The notes below the pieces were generated by a model. That model had not been told where the DNA came from, did not search any database, and was given only the letters and a program-made list of their open reading frames with translations. From NCBI RefSeq assembly GCF_000725385.1, contig NZ_CP008884.1, positions 4,092,001 through 4,156,000 of the forward strand: 64,000 bases of DNA. The letters are read 5' to 3'. This DNA comes from Dyella japonica A8. GTDB taxonomy: Bacteria > Pseudomonadota > Gammaproteobacteria > Xanthomonadales > Rhodanobacteraceae. Position 1 is the first letter of the stretch. Every line of letters starts with the position of its first letter. This document shows positions 27,137-36,401 of this stretch, piece after piece. The translations under genes were made by a program, and so were the position numbers.

Positions 27137-28282
27137 TCAGCTTCCCCAGACGGTCTGGGCGTAGCGCAGGAAGTTCAAGCCGAGGATCTTCTCGATACGC
27201 CCGCTGGTATAGCCCTTCCGCGCCAGCCGCTGCGCCAGCTCGTGGAACTGCTGCGGACCGCGCAGATCCACCACGAACGGATACGTATCCGGCCGCTCGC
27301 CCGCGGCGCTGATGCCCGCCTTCCGGCGCTCCTGGATCTCCTTCGCCAGCGTGGCCTGGTAGGCCTGCAGGTCATCGATCTGCGTCACCGTGCCGTCCGT
27401 GCCGATGCCCACGTGATCCTCGCCGCACACGTTCACCGCATGATCGATGTGCGCAACCACGTCGTCGGCACGCGCGTGGCCAGACGCATGGAGGAACGGC
27501 ATGAAATAGATGCCGACGAAACCACCCCGCTCCGCCACCAGCCGCAGCTCGGCGTCCGTCTTGTTGCGCGGCAGGTCGGTCACTGCGCGACAGCCCGTGT
27601 GGTTGATCGAGACGGGCGCGGTGGAAACGCGCGCGGCCTCAAGGCAAGTGTGTTCACCGCTGTGCGAAAGATCGACCATCACGCGGCACGCATTGAGCCT
27701 CGCCACCACCTCGCGCCCGAACGGAGTCAGACCGCGATTTTCCGGCGCCATCGAACCATCGCCCAGCAGGTTCGCCGGGTTGTAGGTCAGCTGGAACACG
27801 CGCACGCCGAGGTTGGCGAAAACGTCCACGCGCGTCGCGTCCTTGCCCATCATGGCGCCGTTCTGGAAACCGTAGATCAGCCCGATCTTCTGCTCGTCAC
27901 GGGCGCGGCGGATATCGGCGGCGGTGAACACCTTCAACACGTCGCCCGCATGCTCGCGCACCAGCGCGTCGGTGGCGGCGATGTCGCGCACACTGGCCTC
28001 GAACGGATCGCCCGGCCCGGACACGTAGCCCAGCGTCACGTTCACCGCCGTCAGGCCGGAGGCATGCGCGTCCGCCAGCACGCGTGGCGACAAGGTGGGC
28101 ACCAGTGAATCCGAATCCCGGTTGGGATCGCCCAGCGCACCCAGCGCGTTGACGATGATGCCGCTGCCCGCGGCGCTGCGGCCTTGAGGCGCTGCGCCCA
28201 GCGTTTCCACGGGCAGCATGGATGCCGCAGCCGCCCAGGTCATGCCGGTAAGAAACGTGCGCCGATCAATCCTCGTCGTCAT
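27137..28282 (-). CDS. Tat-exported membrane dipeptidase (M19 family)
   Basis: This 381-aa protein starts with a twin-arginine signal (DRRTFLTG, then a hydrophobic stretch ending LGAA). The M19 peptidase core shows VDLSHSGEHTCLEAA (metal-binding His), SINHTGCRAVTDLPRN, and HVGIGTDG. M19 enzymes are zinc dipeptidases with broad substrate range, here folded before export. Its start overlaps the stop region of the upstream amidohydrolase by 17 bp, so they form an operon of two exported metallohydrolases. Confidence 0.9.
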   Translation of the reverse strand: MTTRIDRRTFLTGMTWAAAASMLPVETLGAAPQGRSAAGSGIIVNALGALGDPNRDSDSLVPTLSPRVLADAHASGLTAVNVTLGYVSGPGDPFEASVRDIAATDALVREHAGDVLKVFTAADIRRARDEQKIGLIYGFQNGAMMGKDATRVDVFANLGVRVFQLTYNPANLLGDGSMAPENRGLTPFGREVVARLNACRVMVDLSHSGEHTCLEAARVSTAPVSINHTGCRAVTDLPRNKTDAELRLVAERGGFVGIYFMPFLHASGHARADDVVAHIDHAVNVCGEDHVGIGTDGTVTQIDDLQAYQATLAKEIQERRKAGISAAGERPDTYPFVVDLRGPQQFHELAQRLARKGYTSGRIEKILGLNFLRYAQTVWGS

Positions 28283-29669
28283 GGTCCATCTCTTCCTTCG
28301 TTACCGGTGGGTAGCCGCCCCGCGGATACACACGTCCGCGCTTGACTGTCATGCGGATGCTCTGGAGGTTGCCGATGTCTTTGGCGGGGTCGGCGGACAA
28401 CACGGCGAAGTTCGCCAGCTTGCCCGCTTCGATCGAGCCCATGTCCTTCGCCTGCCCGGCGGCCTGGGCACCGACCAGCGTGGCCGAATGGATGGCCTCG
28501 ATCGGCGGCATGCCCACGTCGTGCACGAGGAAGCGGATTTCGTCATAGACGGATGGCCAAACCTGATCGAGGCCTCCATCGCTGTCGGTGCCGGTGGAGA
28601 TCGGCACGCCCGCCTTCCAGGCCTGGCGCACCAGCCGGGTGGTGGTCGGGCCCGTGCAGCGCAGCGGCTTGCGCTCGGGATGCGTCTTGCGCTCGGCGTC
28701 GTAGCGCACGAACAGGCTGCCGGTGGCATCCAGTATCGTGCCGTGCTTCAACATGTCCCGGTAGAGCCCGGCGATGACAGGATCGTCGCCGCTGGGAGCC
28801 AGCAACGCGTCATGGAACGGCGTGTGGTCCTCGTAGGACGCCAGCATCACCGGTTCCAGCTGGTAGGCGAGATAGCAGGCGTGACTCACCACGTCGACGC
28901 CGGCGTTGATCACGTCGGCCGGGCGCGTCGGAAACACCGCGCTGTGTGCCCACACCATGATGTGCTGGCGGTGCGCTTCGGCAGTGATCTTCGCCACCAG
29001 GTCGGGCGGCAGGTCCGCGTACACCTTGAGGGCCGTGGCGGACGTGCCGCGCGCCAGCGTCACCGCCTCGCGCAGATCGGTGTTCTCGTCGATGGACTGC
29101 ATCCACGGGCTCTTGCCCGGCGTCACCCCATAACTGGCCGCCGACACGCGCGGATCGAGGAAGAACGTCGGGCCGGCCATCAGGGCGGCGTAGTAAATAT
29201 CCGGCGCGGGAATCTCGCCCGCCCTCGCCTCGCGCGCCAGCTCGGCGACCGACCGCAGGTCGTCCGCCATGTCGCGCACGGCGGTGACCCCCGCGTAGAG
29301 GTTGCGACGGAGGATGGCCTGCGCCCGTTTTGCATCCGGCGGTGTCGCCAGGTGCACGTGGCTGTCGATCAGGCCGGGAATGACATAGCTGCCGTGCAGA
29401 TCGACCGTATGGAAGCTGGCGTCGTGCGTACCTTCCAACGAGCCGTGCGGCCCCACCGCGACGATGCGTTCCGCCCGAACCAGGATGTCCTGATTCACTC
29501 GCGGCGCGGCGCCGGTGCCGTCGATGACGGTCGCCCCCGCATACAGCGTCGCGGCTTCGGTGGCCGATGCCCCGGGTCCGGCGCTGCCCGCGGCCCATGC
29601 GGCGGAAACGGACAGCGCAAGGAACAGCGCTGTCGCCCATCGTGTAGCAGGTCGTCGAGGCGTGTGCAT
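28266..29669 (-). CDS. Exported amidohydrolase family protein
   Basis: This 467-aa metal-dependent hydrolase has a signal peptide (TALFLALSVSAAWA) after ATG 29669 and an imidazolonepropionase/dipeptidase-like amidohydrolase fold. Metal ligands appear as PGLIDSHVHLATP, the carbamylated-Lys-type segment TALKVYADLP, HIMVWAHS, VSHACY and STGTDSDGGL. These exported amidohydrolases often act as prolidases or dipeptidases, but the substrate is not readable. It overlaps the M19 dipeptidase gene by 17 bp, so the pair may handle the same class of peptides. The N-terminus could extend further upstream, without a signal peptide. Confidence 0.88.
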   Translation of the reverse strand: MHTPRRPATRWATALFLALSVSAAWAAGSAGPGASATEAATLYAGATVIDGTGAAPRVNQDILVRAERIVAVGPHGSLEGTHDASFHTVDLHGSYVIPGLIDSHVHLATPPDAKRAQAILRRNLYAGVTAVRDMADDLRSVAELAREARAGEIPAPDIYYAALMAGPTFFLDPRVSAASYGVTPGKSPWMQSIDENTDLREAVTLARGTSATALKVYADLPPDLVAKITAEAHRQHIMVWAHSAVFPTRPADVINAGVDVVSHACYLAYQLEPVMLASYEDHTPFHDALLAPSGDDPVIAGLYRDMLKHGTILDATGSLFVRYDAERKTHPERKPLRCTGPTTTRLVRQAWKAGVPISTGTDSDGGLDQVWPSVYDEIRFLVHDVGMPPIEAIHSATLVGAQAAGQAKDMGSIEAGKLANFAVLSADPAKDIGNLQSIRMTVKRGRVYPRGGYPPVTKEEMDHDDED

Positions 29670-29760
29670 GACCGGCGATGCTACACATCGGTTTTGCGCC
29701 ATCACAAGCATGCCGAAGGTCCCGGCACAGCCCCTGCCCGCACGGGAGGGAAACACGGGG

Positions 29761-30582
29761 TCAGCGCGCGAGCGCGCCGATCAACGCCTGGGTCAGCGGC
29801 TTCATGTAGTAGCTGCCCTCGGGAATGGCCCGGACCGTCACGCCATGCCGCGCCAGGGCTTCCGCCACCAGCGGGCCCACCGCGGCAACCACAGTGTGCG
29901 ACAGGGCGGCCTGCCATGCCTGCCGGTGGCCGAGCTGGTCAGCCAGCCGGAAAAGCCGCTCTACCTGCTGCAGGCTGGTGAAGGCCATCGCATCGACAGC
30001 GCCTTGCGCCATGTGCTGCATCAGCGTCGTGACCGCCGCGTCGTCTGCGGCATCCGCGTAGCGATACGGAGCGACCGGCAGAACGACCGCCCCGGCATCC
30101 GCCAGGAAATCCATCAGCGGTGTATTGGGGTCGGTACCGTACAACTGCACGCCCACCCTCCTGCCGCGCAGATCGACGTCCCGCAGATACCCGATCATCC
30201 CTGAGCTGGTGGCCGGCTCGACCACGACGTCTGGCTTCAGCCCCAGCTCGCGCAGCACGCGTCCGGGCTTGGGGCCGCGGGCGATGATGCGCGTCGCGGC
30301 AAGGCGCGCGACGAAAGCGGCCCGCCAAGCCGGCGCGTGCTGGTCGATGCAGCCGAGCAGGCGCTGCAGCCCTTCGCCGGTGAACAACAGCAAGTCATCG
30401 CAGCCCACGGCATTCACTTCGGCAATCCAGGCCAGCACCGGCGCCGGGTCGGCGGCATCGCGGATGTCCACCAGCGGGCAACGCAGCACCTTCGCGCCGC
30501 GGCGTTCAAGCAGGGCAGCGAATACATCGAGCTGGCGTGACTCGGGAACGGCGATGCAACGGCCGCTCAACGGTCCCTTCAT
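29761..30582 (-). CDS. Uroporphyrinogen-III synthase (HemD) family protein
   Basis: This 273-aa protein has the two-domain HemD fold signature: RCIAVPESRQLDVFAALLERRGA, DLLLFTGEGLQRLL in the first half, and DAMAFTSLQQVERLFRLAD followed by HTVVAAVGPLVAEALARHG in the second. HemD cyclises hydroxymethylbilane to uroporphyrinogen III, the precursor of siroheme. Located 58 bp after cysG at the end of the nitrate assimilation cluster, it may be a paralogue that boosts siroheme precursor rather than the housekeeping hemD, which would normally lie with hemC. ATG 30582 is preferred; the frame is open to 30726. Confidence 0.85.
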   Translation of the reverse strand: MKGPLSGRCIAVPESRQLDVFAALLERRGAKVLRCPLVDIRDAADPAPVLAWIAEVNAVGCDDLLLFTGEGLQRLLGCIDQHAPAWRAAFVARLAATRIIARGPKPGRVLRELGLKPDVVVEPATSSGMIGYLRDVDLRGRRVGVQLYGTDPNTPLMDFLADAGAVVLPVAPYRYADAADDAAVTTLMQHMAQGAVDAMAFTSLQQVERLFRLADQLGHRQAWQAALSHTVVAAVGPLVAEALARHGVTVRAIPEGSYYMKPLTQALIGALAR

Positions 30583-30640
30583 GTCGTCCTGCTCACTCAC
30601 CACCACCTGCCCTCCGAAACCGTCAAACCATGACGACGCG

Positions 30641-32083
30641 TCAAGCAACCTCCCGCTGGACCAGACGTCGTGGCGGGACACCTGTCGCCGCCTCATCGAC
30701 CAGCTCGCCGAACCACGCATGCTCACGCGCGAACGCCGCCACCTCGCCGATGACCAGCAACGCGGGCGTTTTCACCGCGTGGCGTCTGGCCAGCGCGGGA
30801 AGCGTGGCGAGCGTGCCGGCAATCACGCGTTGCTGCGGCAGCGTGCCGTTCTCGATGATGGCGCAAGGTGTTTCAGCGTCGCGTGCATGGGCAATCAGCC
30901 GCGCGGCCAGCTCATCGAGCTTTTCCACGCCCATGTAAATCGCCAGTGTCTGTCGCGGATTGCCCAGCACCTGGTCGCCCAGCGTATCGGTCGCGTCCTT
31001 GCCATGCGCGGTAAGCAGGCAGATCGACTGTGCATGATCGCGGTGCGTGAGGGGTATGCCGGCGAAGGCCGCGCACGCCACGGCGGCCGTGATCCCCGGG
31101 ACCACTTCGCAGGCGACTCCGTGCGATCTCAGGAAGGCCATTTCCTCGCCGCCCCGCCCAAACACGAAGGGATCACCACCTTTCAGGCGCACCACCCGGC
31201 GCCCCTCCCGCGCATGCGCGAGCATCAGCCGGTGGGTGTGCTCCTGCGCCACATGACGGCCACCGCAGCGCTTGCCGACGTCGATGCATTCGGCATCGCG
31301 CCTTGCCATGGCCAGCACCTCGTGACTGACCAGCTGGTCGTACAGCACGACATCGGCCTGCTGCAACAGCCGCAACGCCTGCAGGGTCAGCAAACCCGGG
31401 TGCCCCGGCCCCGCGCCGACCAGGGCCACCGATCCCTCCTTGTGCACACTGCCGTTGCACTCCAGCGCATCGAGCAAGACTTGCTCCGCCTGCGCGGGCT
31501 TCGCCTGGCGCAGCAAGGAAAACACTGGACCGTCATATAGCCAGTCGTAGAAGTCCCGCCGCGCTGCCGTGTCCCCATGGCGGCGCACGATGCGGCGGCG
31601 ATGCCGTTGGGCCAATGCCAGCAGCGGGCCCAAGGCGTGGTCGAGCACGCGTTCGAGCACTTCACGGATCCGCCGCGCCAGCGCGGGGGCGGCGCCCGCG
31701 GTGGAAACCGCGACCACCAGCGGTGAACGGTCCACCACGGCGGGCACGTGGAATCGCGACAGCGCGGCGTCGTCCACGACATTGGCGAAGATGCGGCGCT
31801 CCTTCGCACACCCGGCGACCCTCGCATTGAGCGGATGATCGTCGGTGGCGGCTACGACCAGCCACATGCCCTCGAGCCACGCCGGCTCGAACTCGCCGTG
31901 AAAGGCCCGGACATGCCCCTCCCGGATCCAGGCGGCGAGGTCCGGCTCAAAGCGGGGTGCGCCTATCGTCACCTCGGCACCGGCATCACGTAGCGCCGCG
32001 GCCTTTCGCTTCGCTACGCTGCCCCCGCCCACCACCAGCACGGGCAAGCCACTGAGATCGGCAAACAGTGGATAGAGCCTCAT
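30641..32083 (-). CDS. cysG: Siroheme synthase (trifunctional CysG)
   Basis: This 480-aa protein joins an N-terminal precorrin-2 dehydrogenase/ferrochelatase half ([39 protein letters not shown]) to a C-terminal uroporphyrinogen-III methyltransferase ([58 protein letters not shown]). It makes siroheme, the cofactor of the neighbouring nitrite reductase. The gene lies 30 bp after nasA on the same strand, so cofactor and enzyme are made together. Confidence 0.96.
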   Translation of the reverse strand: MRLYPLFADLSGLPVLVVGGGSVAKRKAAALRDAGAEVTIGAPRFEPDLAAWIREGHVRAFHGEFEPAWLEGMWLVVAATDDHPLNARVAGCAKERRIFANVVDDAALSRFHVPAVVDRSPLVVAVSTAGAAPALARRIREVLERVLDHALGPLLALAQRHRRRIVRRHGDTAARRDFYDWLYDGPVFSLLRQAKPAQAEQVLLDALECNGSVHKEGSVALVGAGPGHPGLLTLQALRLLQQADVVLYDQLVSHEVLAMARRDAECIDVGKRCGGRHVAQEHTHRLMLAHAREGRRVVRLKGGDPFVFGRGGEEMAFLRSHGVACEVVPGITAAVACAAFAGIPLTHRDHAQSICLLTAHGKDATDTLGDQVLGNPRQTLAIYMGVEKLDELAARLIAHARDAETPCAIIENGTLPQQRVIAGTLATLPALARRHAVKTPALLVIGEVAAFAREHAWFGELVDEAATGVPPRRLVQREVA

Positions 32084-32113
32084 GGAGTACCTCCGGTCTG
32101 CCGGCGATTCATG

Positions 32114-34819
32114 TCATGCCTCCGGCGCTACGCGGGATTCGGCGATCAGCCGCTGCAGTTCCGGCACGCACGAGCCGCAATTGCCGCCCGCACGCAACGC
32201 GGCCGTAATCCTTGCTGGAGTGTCGAGGCCATCCTTGCGGATCGCCTCGCAGAGGGTGTTCCTGCCAACGCCGAAGCACGAACACACCACCGGGCCGGCA
32301 TCCACACCATCCCCTGGCGGCTCGCCGATCAGCAGGGCGGCGCGATCCGCATCGCCGATCCGCTCGTGCGCGAACAGGCTCGCCAGCCAGTGCCGCGATG
32401 GCAGATCCGGACGCGCGGAAAGAAACACGCATGCCTCGATGCGATCGTCCTGTATGTGCACGGCGCGGTACACGCCGGTGTTCCTGTCCTCGTACTCCAG
32501 CCAGTCCGCGTCCGCATCGGTCACGCCAAGCCAGGCCCTGGCCCAGGCGCCACCATCCTTCGGCCGCTCCCGGTGCGCCAGCTCATAGCGAAGAAAGCGC
32601 TCGCCGCGGATCAGCGTCCAATAACTCAACTCCGATGCCGGCAGGCGCCGCCGTCCGAACGCGAAGCCATACCAGCGCACGGGAAACGGTTCCACCCGCA
32701 CGGGCGTGTGCTTGAATTCCGGCTCGCCGGACACCGGATCGACCACCGGATTCACCACGCCTCCCACGCGCGCATCCGACGCGAACTGATCGTTCCAGTG
32801 GATCGGCACGAAGATGTTACCGGCAAGCATGTCTCCTCCATGGCGAACGCGAGCCACCATGGCGCCCCAGCGCGAATGCACACGCGCGAGCTCGCCCTCG
32901 CGGACGCCGCTGTGCAAGGCGTCATGCGGATGCATGTCGATATAGGGCTCGCTCATATGGCCGGCCAACCGGGGCGATTTGCCGGTACGCGTCATGGTGT
33001 GCCAGTGGTCGCGCACGCGCCCCGTGTTGAGCACCAGTGGATACTCCCGGTCTGGTGCGTGCATGGGCGCACGCGCCGGTGTGGCGACAAAGCGCGCCCG
33101 CCCGTCGGCATGGGCAAAAAGCCCATCCGAAAACAACCGACGGCTGCCATCGCCCTTTGGATTCACCGGCCACTGCACGGGCGCGAGTTCCGCATAGTCC
33201 CGCGGCGAGAGCGTGGCAAGGCCTTCAAGATTCAACAGGCGCTGTGCCGCCGGCAGGCCATCGTCGGCCGGCGGGTGATTGCGGTAGGCCGTCAGTCGCG
33301 CGTGCTCCACGAAGATCTGGTGCGGTGTGTCGAAGCCGAACCCTTGCCCAAACCCCATGCGCCTGGCGACATCGCAGACGATGCGCCAGTCCGCCCTCGC
33401 CTCGCCCGGTGCAGGCAGGAAGGGGCGTTGCCGCGACAGGCGCCGCTCTGAACTGGTCACCACACCGTCCTTTTCGCCCCAACCCAGCGCGGGCAGCAGC
33501 ACATGGGCATGACGGTTGGTATCCGTGCGTTCGACGATGTCCGAGCACACCACCAGCTCGCAGGCCTCCAGCGCGTGTCTGGCGCGATCGGCATCGGGCA
33601 GGCTCACCACCGGATTGGTGCCCATGATCCACAGGGCCTTCACCCTGCCTTCGAGGATCGCGTCGAACAGCGCCACGGCTTTCAGGCCAGGTTGCGAAGC
33701 CATGCGCGGCGAGGCCCAGAACGACTGCACGATCTCCCGGTGCGTCGCATCGTGCAGGTCCATGTGCGCGGCAAGCATGTTCGCCAGTCCACCGACTTCG
33801 CGCCCGCCCATGGCATTGGGCTGCCCGGTGATGGAGAACGGCCCTGCGCCGGGTTTGCCGATGCGCCCGGTCAACAAGTGGCAGTTGATGATGCTGTTGA
33901 CCTTGTCCGTGCCACTCGACGACTGGTTGACGCCCTGCGAGAACAGCGTGACGGTTTTCTCGTGGCGGGCGAACAGGCGATAGAACGCCAACAGGTCGGC
34001 GGTCTGTACGCCACAAAGGCGGGCGACGTCGGCGGGGTCCGAGGCATCGCCCTCGGCGGCCGAAAGGGCTGGCGCCAGGCCCTGCGTATGCGCCTGGACA
34101 AACGCCGTATCCATCACGCCATGCCTGAACAGGAAGGCCAGCAGTCCATTGAACAACCACACGTCGGTGCCGGGCTTGATGGGTAGATGCAGGTCCGCCG
34201 ATTCACAGGTGGCGGTGAAGCGCGGATCGATCACCACGATGCGTGCGCCGGACTCTTTCGCCGCCGCGATGCGCTGGAACACCACCGGATGGCACCATGC
34301 CGTGTTCGAACCCACCAGCACCACCAGCTCCGCCAGCTCAAGGTCTTCGTAGCATCCGGGCACCACGTCCTCGCCAAAGGCACGCTTGTGGCCCGCCACG
34401 GCGGAGGACATGCACAGGCGCGAATTGGTGTCGATGTTCGCCGTGCCGACATACCCCTTGGCCAGCTTGTTGACGACGTAGTAGTCCTCGGTGAGCAACT
34501 GCCCCGATACATAGAAAGCCACGGCGTCCGGACCGTGCTCCCCAATGACGCGACTGAATCCTTCCGCCACGCGTCCCAGCGCTTCATCCCAGCTTGTGCG
34601 CTGGAATTGACCGTGTTGACCGCGCAGCTGCGGATGAAGCAGGCGCCCTTCCAGGTCCACGGTTTCGCCCAGCGCTGCGCCCTTCACGCACAGGCGGCCA
34701 TGGTTCGAACCATGCGAAGGATCGCCGGCAACGCTCACCACGCCCGCGGCATCGACTCCCGCCAGCACCCCGCAGCCCACCCCACAGTAAGGACAGGTGG
34801 TGGCGACGCGCGCGCTCAT
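32114..34819 (-). CDS. nasA: Assimilatory nitrate reductase catalytic subunit NasA
   Basis: This 901-aa molybdopterin enzyme begins with a [4Fe-4S] motif (TCPYCGVGCGV ... LCVKG) and has the bis-MGD domains of assimilatory nitrate reductases (SRLCMSSAVAGHKRAFGED, GTNPVVSLPDADR, RVRDHWHTMTRTGKSPRL). A C-terminal BFD-like [2Fe-2S] domain (VVCSCFGVGRNTL ... GNCGSCVPEL) adds an electron-entry site, as in Klebsiella-type NasA. It reduces nitrate to nitrite in the cytoplasm. ATG 34819 overlaps the stop of the upstream FAD oxidoreductase by 4 bp; the frame opens further but those residues have no family match. Confidence 0.96.
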   Translation of the reverse strand: MSARVATTCPYCGVGCGVLAGVDAAGVVSVAGDPSHGSNHGRLCVKGAALGETVDLEGRLLHPQLRGQHGQFQRTSWDEALGRVAEGFSRVIGEHGPDAVAFYVSGQLLTEDYYVVNKLAKGYVGTANIDTNSRLCMSSAVAGHKRAFGEDVVPGCYEDLELAELVVLVGSNTAWCHPVVFQRIAAAKESGARIVVIDPRFTATCESADLHLPIKPGTDVWLFNGLLAFLFRHGVMDTAFVQAHTQGLAPALSAAEGDASDPADVARLCGVQTADLLAFYRLFARHEKTVTLFSQGVNQSSSGTDKVNSIINCHLLTGRIGKPGAGPFSITGQPNAMGGREVGGLANMLAAHMDLHDATHREIVQSFWASPRMASQPGLKAVALFDAILEGRVKALWIMGTNPVVSLPDADRARHALEACELVVCSDIVERTDTNRHAHVLLPALGWGEKDGVVTSSERRLSRQRPFLPAPGEARADWRIVCDVARRMGFGQGFGFDTPHQIFVEHARLTAYRNHPPADDGLPAAQRLLNLEGLATLSPRDYAELAPVQWPVNPKGDGSRRLFSDGLFAHADGRARFVATPARAPMHAPDREYPLVLNTGRVRDHWHTMTRTGKSPRLAGHMSEPYIDMHPHDALHSGVREGELARVHSRWGAMVARVRHGGDMLAGNIFVPIHWNDQFASDARVGGVVNPVVDPVSGEPEFKHTPVRVEPFPVRWYGFAFGRRRLPASELSYWTLIRGERFLRYELAHRERPKDGGAWARAWLGVTDADADWLEYEDRNTGVYRAVHIQDDRIEACVFLSARPDLPSRHWLASLFAHERIGDADRAALLIGEPPGDGVDAGPVVCSCFGVGRNTLCEAIRKDGLDTPARITAALRAGGNCGSCVPELQRLIAESRVAPEA

Positions 34820-36054
34820 GCGGATGCCTGCGCCAGGGCGGGCTGGCAATACGCCTGGCCGAACAGCAGCCGGTCCCGCCAGGGTGCCACGTCGTCGCCA
34901 TGGCGGATCAGGTCGAAGTACCAGCCGCCATCCCGCGCGTCGCCATAAAGCACCGCGCCGACGAGCCGGTTGCCGCTGAGCACGAGGCGCTTGTAGATGC
35001 CTCGACGCGGGTCGCGCAGCACCAGATCCTCGGTACCCGCGCCGCCGATGAAGTCGCCGGCCGAATACAGGTCGATGCCCGTCACCTTCAGTCGCGTGGC
35101 GGCCTGCGCCGAGCGGTACCGTCGGTGGCCAAAACGTGCCAGGTGCGCTGCGCAGACGCTCGCCTGCTCCCACACCGGCGCGACCAGCCCGAATGTCAGC
35201 TTGCGATGCTGCACGCATTCACCCACGGCATAGACGCGGGGGTCATAGGTCTGCAAGGTATCGTCCACCACGATGCCGCGTTCGCAGTAGATGCCACTGG
35301 CCTGCATCAGTGCGATGTCCGGTTGCACGCCGATGGCCACAACCACCATGTCGGCATCCACCTGGCTACCGTCAGCCAGGCATACCCGCTCTACCCTGTG
35401 CACGCCTTCGAAGCGCACCGTCTCCGCGCCCAGGCGCAACGCCAGTCCCCGGCCCTCGAGATTGCGCCCAAGCAGGCGTGCGGCATCCGCGTTGAGCTGT
35501 TGGTTGAGCAAGACCTGGCTGCGATGGATCAGGGTGACCTGCATGCCTCGCCGTGACAGCCCATGGGCGGCTTCGATGCCCAGCAGCCCACCACCGATCA
35601 CCGCCGCACGGCGATACACGCCCGCGGCGGCCACCATGCGTTCCACGTCATCGATATTGCGGAAACTGACGATGCCCGGAAGCGCGGCTCCCGGTACCGG
35701 GAGCGGTGCCGGCCGCGATCCCGTGGCCACCAGCAGGCGATCGTAGGAACGCACCACGCCGCTGCGCGAGCGCACTGTCCGGCGTGCACGATCCACCGCC
35801 ACGACCGGATCGCCCGTGTGCAACTCGATGCCATGCGAGGCGTACCACACTGGCGGATGGAGCACGATGTCGTCCGCCTGTTTTTCGCCACTGAGCAGCA
35901 TCGACAACAGGATGCGGTTGTAATTGCCATGCGGCTCCGCGCCGAACACGCTGATGTCGTACAGATCCGGCGCCAGCTGCAGCAGTTCCTCCACCGTGCG
36001 CATGCCGGCCATGCCGTTGCCGATCACCACCAGCCGTGGACGGGGTTTGCTCAT
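34816..36054 (-). CDS. NirB-like FAD/NAD(P)H oxidoreductase of the nitrate cluster
   Basis: This 412-aa flavoprotein has two Rossmann motifs (LVVIGNGMAGMRTVEEL and AAVIGGGLLGIEAAHGL) and resembles the N-terminal half of NirB, with the rubredoxin-reductase-like fold but without Fe-S or siroheme domains. Set between nirD and nasA with 4-bp overlaps at both ends, it is best explained as the NAD(P)H-dependent electron donor of NasA (analogous to Klebsiella NasC or Bacillus NasB). The start is ATG 36054. The C-terminal part contains VLRDPRRGIYKRLVL as in NirB. Electron transfer to NasA is inferred from position and family. Confidence 0.85.
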   Translation of the reverse strand: MSKPRPRLVVIGNGMAGMRTVEELLQLAPDLYDISVFGAEPHGNYNRILLSMLLSGEKQADDIVLHPPVWYASHGIELHTGDPVVAVDRARRTVRSRSGVVRSYDRLLVATGSRPAPLPVPGAALPGIVSFRNIDDVERMVAAAGVYRRAAVIGGGLLGIEAAHGLSRRGMQVTLIHRSQVLLNQQLNADAARLLGRNLEGRGLALRLGAETVRFEGVHRVERVCLADGSQVDADMVVVAIGVQPDIALMQASGIYCERGIVVDDTLQTYDPRVYAVGECVQHRKLTFGLVAPVWEQASVCAAHLARFGHRRYRSAQAATRLKVTGIDLYSAGDFIGGAGTEDLVLRDPRRGIYKRLVLSGNRLVGAVLYGDARDGGWYFDLIRHGDDVAPWRDRLLFGQAYCQPALAQASA

Positions 36055-36398
36055 GCGGCGGCGCGCCTGACCTGCACGGTGTCGCCATGGCGCCGCACCT
36101 GCCATGCGTGCACGCTCAGTGTGGGCGTTTCCAGGCACTCGCCTGTGCGCAGGTCGAAATGCTGTTTGTGGATCGGCGAGGCCACGACCAGGTGTCCGCC
36201 GAGGTTGCCGACCAGCCCACGCGCGAGCACGGCGGCACCCGAGCAAGGGTCGATGTTGTCGATGGCATGCAGCTCGCCGCCTGCCATGCGGAACACCGCC
36301 ACCTGTTCGCCATCCACCAGCGCGCACACGCCCGTGTCGGGAACGATATCGTCGATGCCGCAGACCGACGTCCAACCCGCGTTATCGTTGCCCGTCAT
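36051..36398 (-). CDS. nirD: Nitrite reductase small subunit NirD
   Basis: This 115-aa Rieske-like protein carries VCALVDGEQVAVFRMA, IDNIDPCSGAAVLARGLVG and VVASPIHKQHFDLRTGECLE. In NirD the Rieske cluster ligands are lost, and here the remaining pattern also lacks the full Cys-X-His pair (PCSG then HKQHF), as expected. It binds the NirB large subunit for NADH-dependent nitrite reduction to ammonium. It lies 3 bp after nirB and overlaps the FAD oxidoreductase gene by 4 bp. Confidence 0.93.
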   Translation of the reverse strand: MTGNDNAGWTSVCGIDDIVPDTGVCALVDGEQVAVFRMAGGELHAIDNIDPCSGAAVLARGLVGNLGGHLVVASPIHKQHFDLRTGECLETPTLSVHAWQVRRHGDTVQVRRAAA

Positions 36399-36401
36399 CG
36401 T

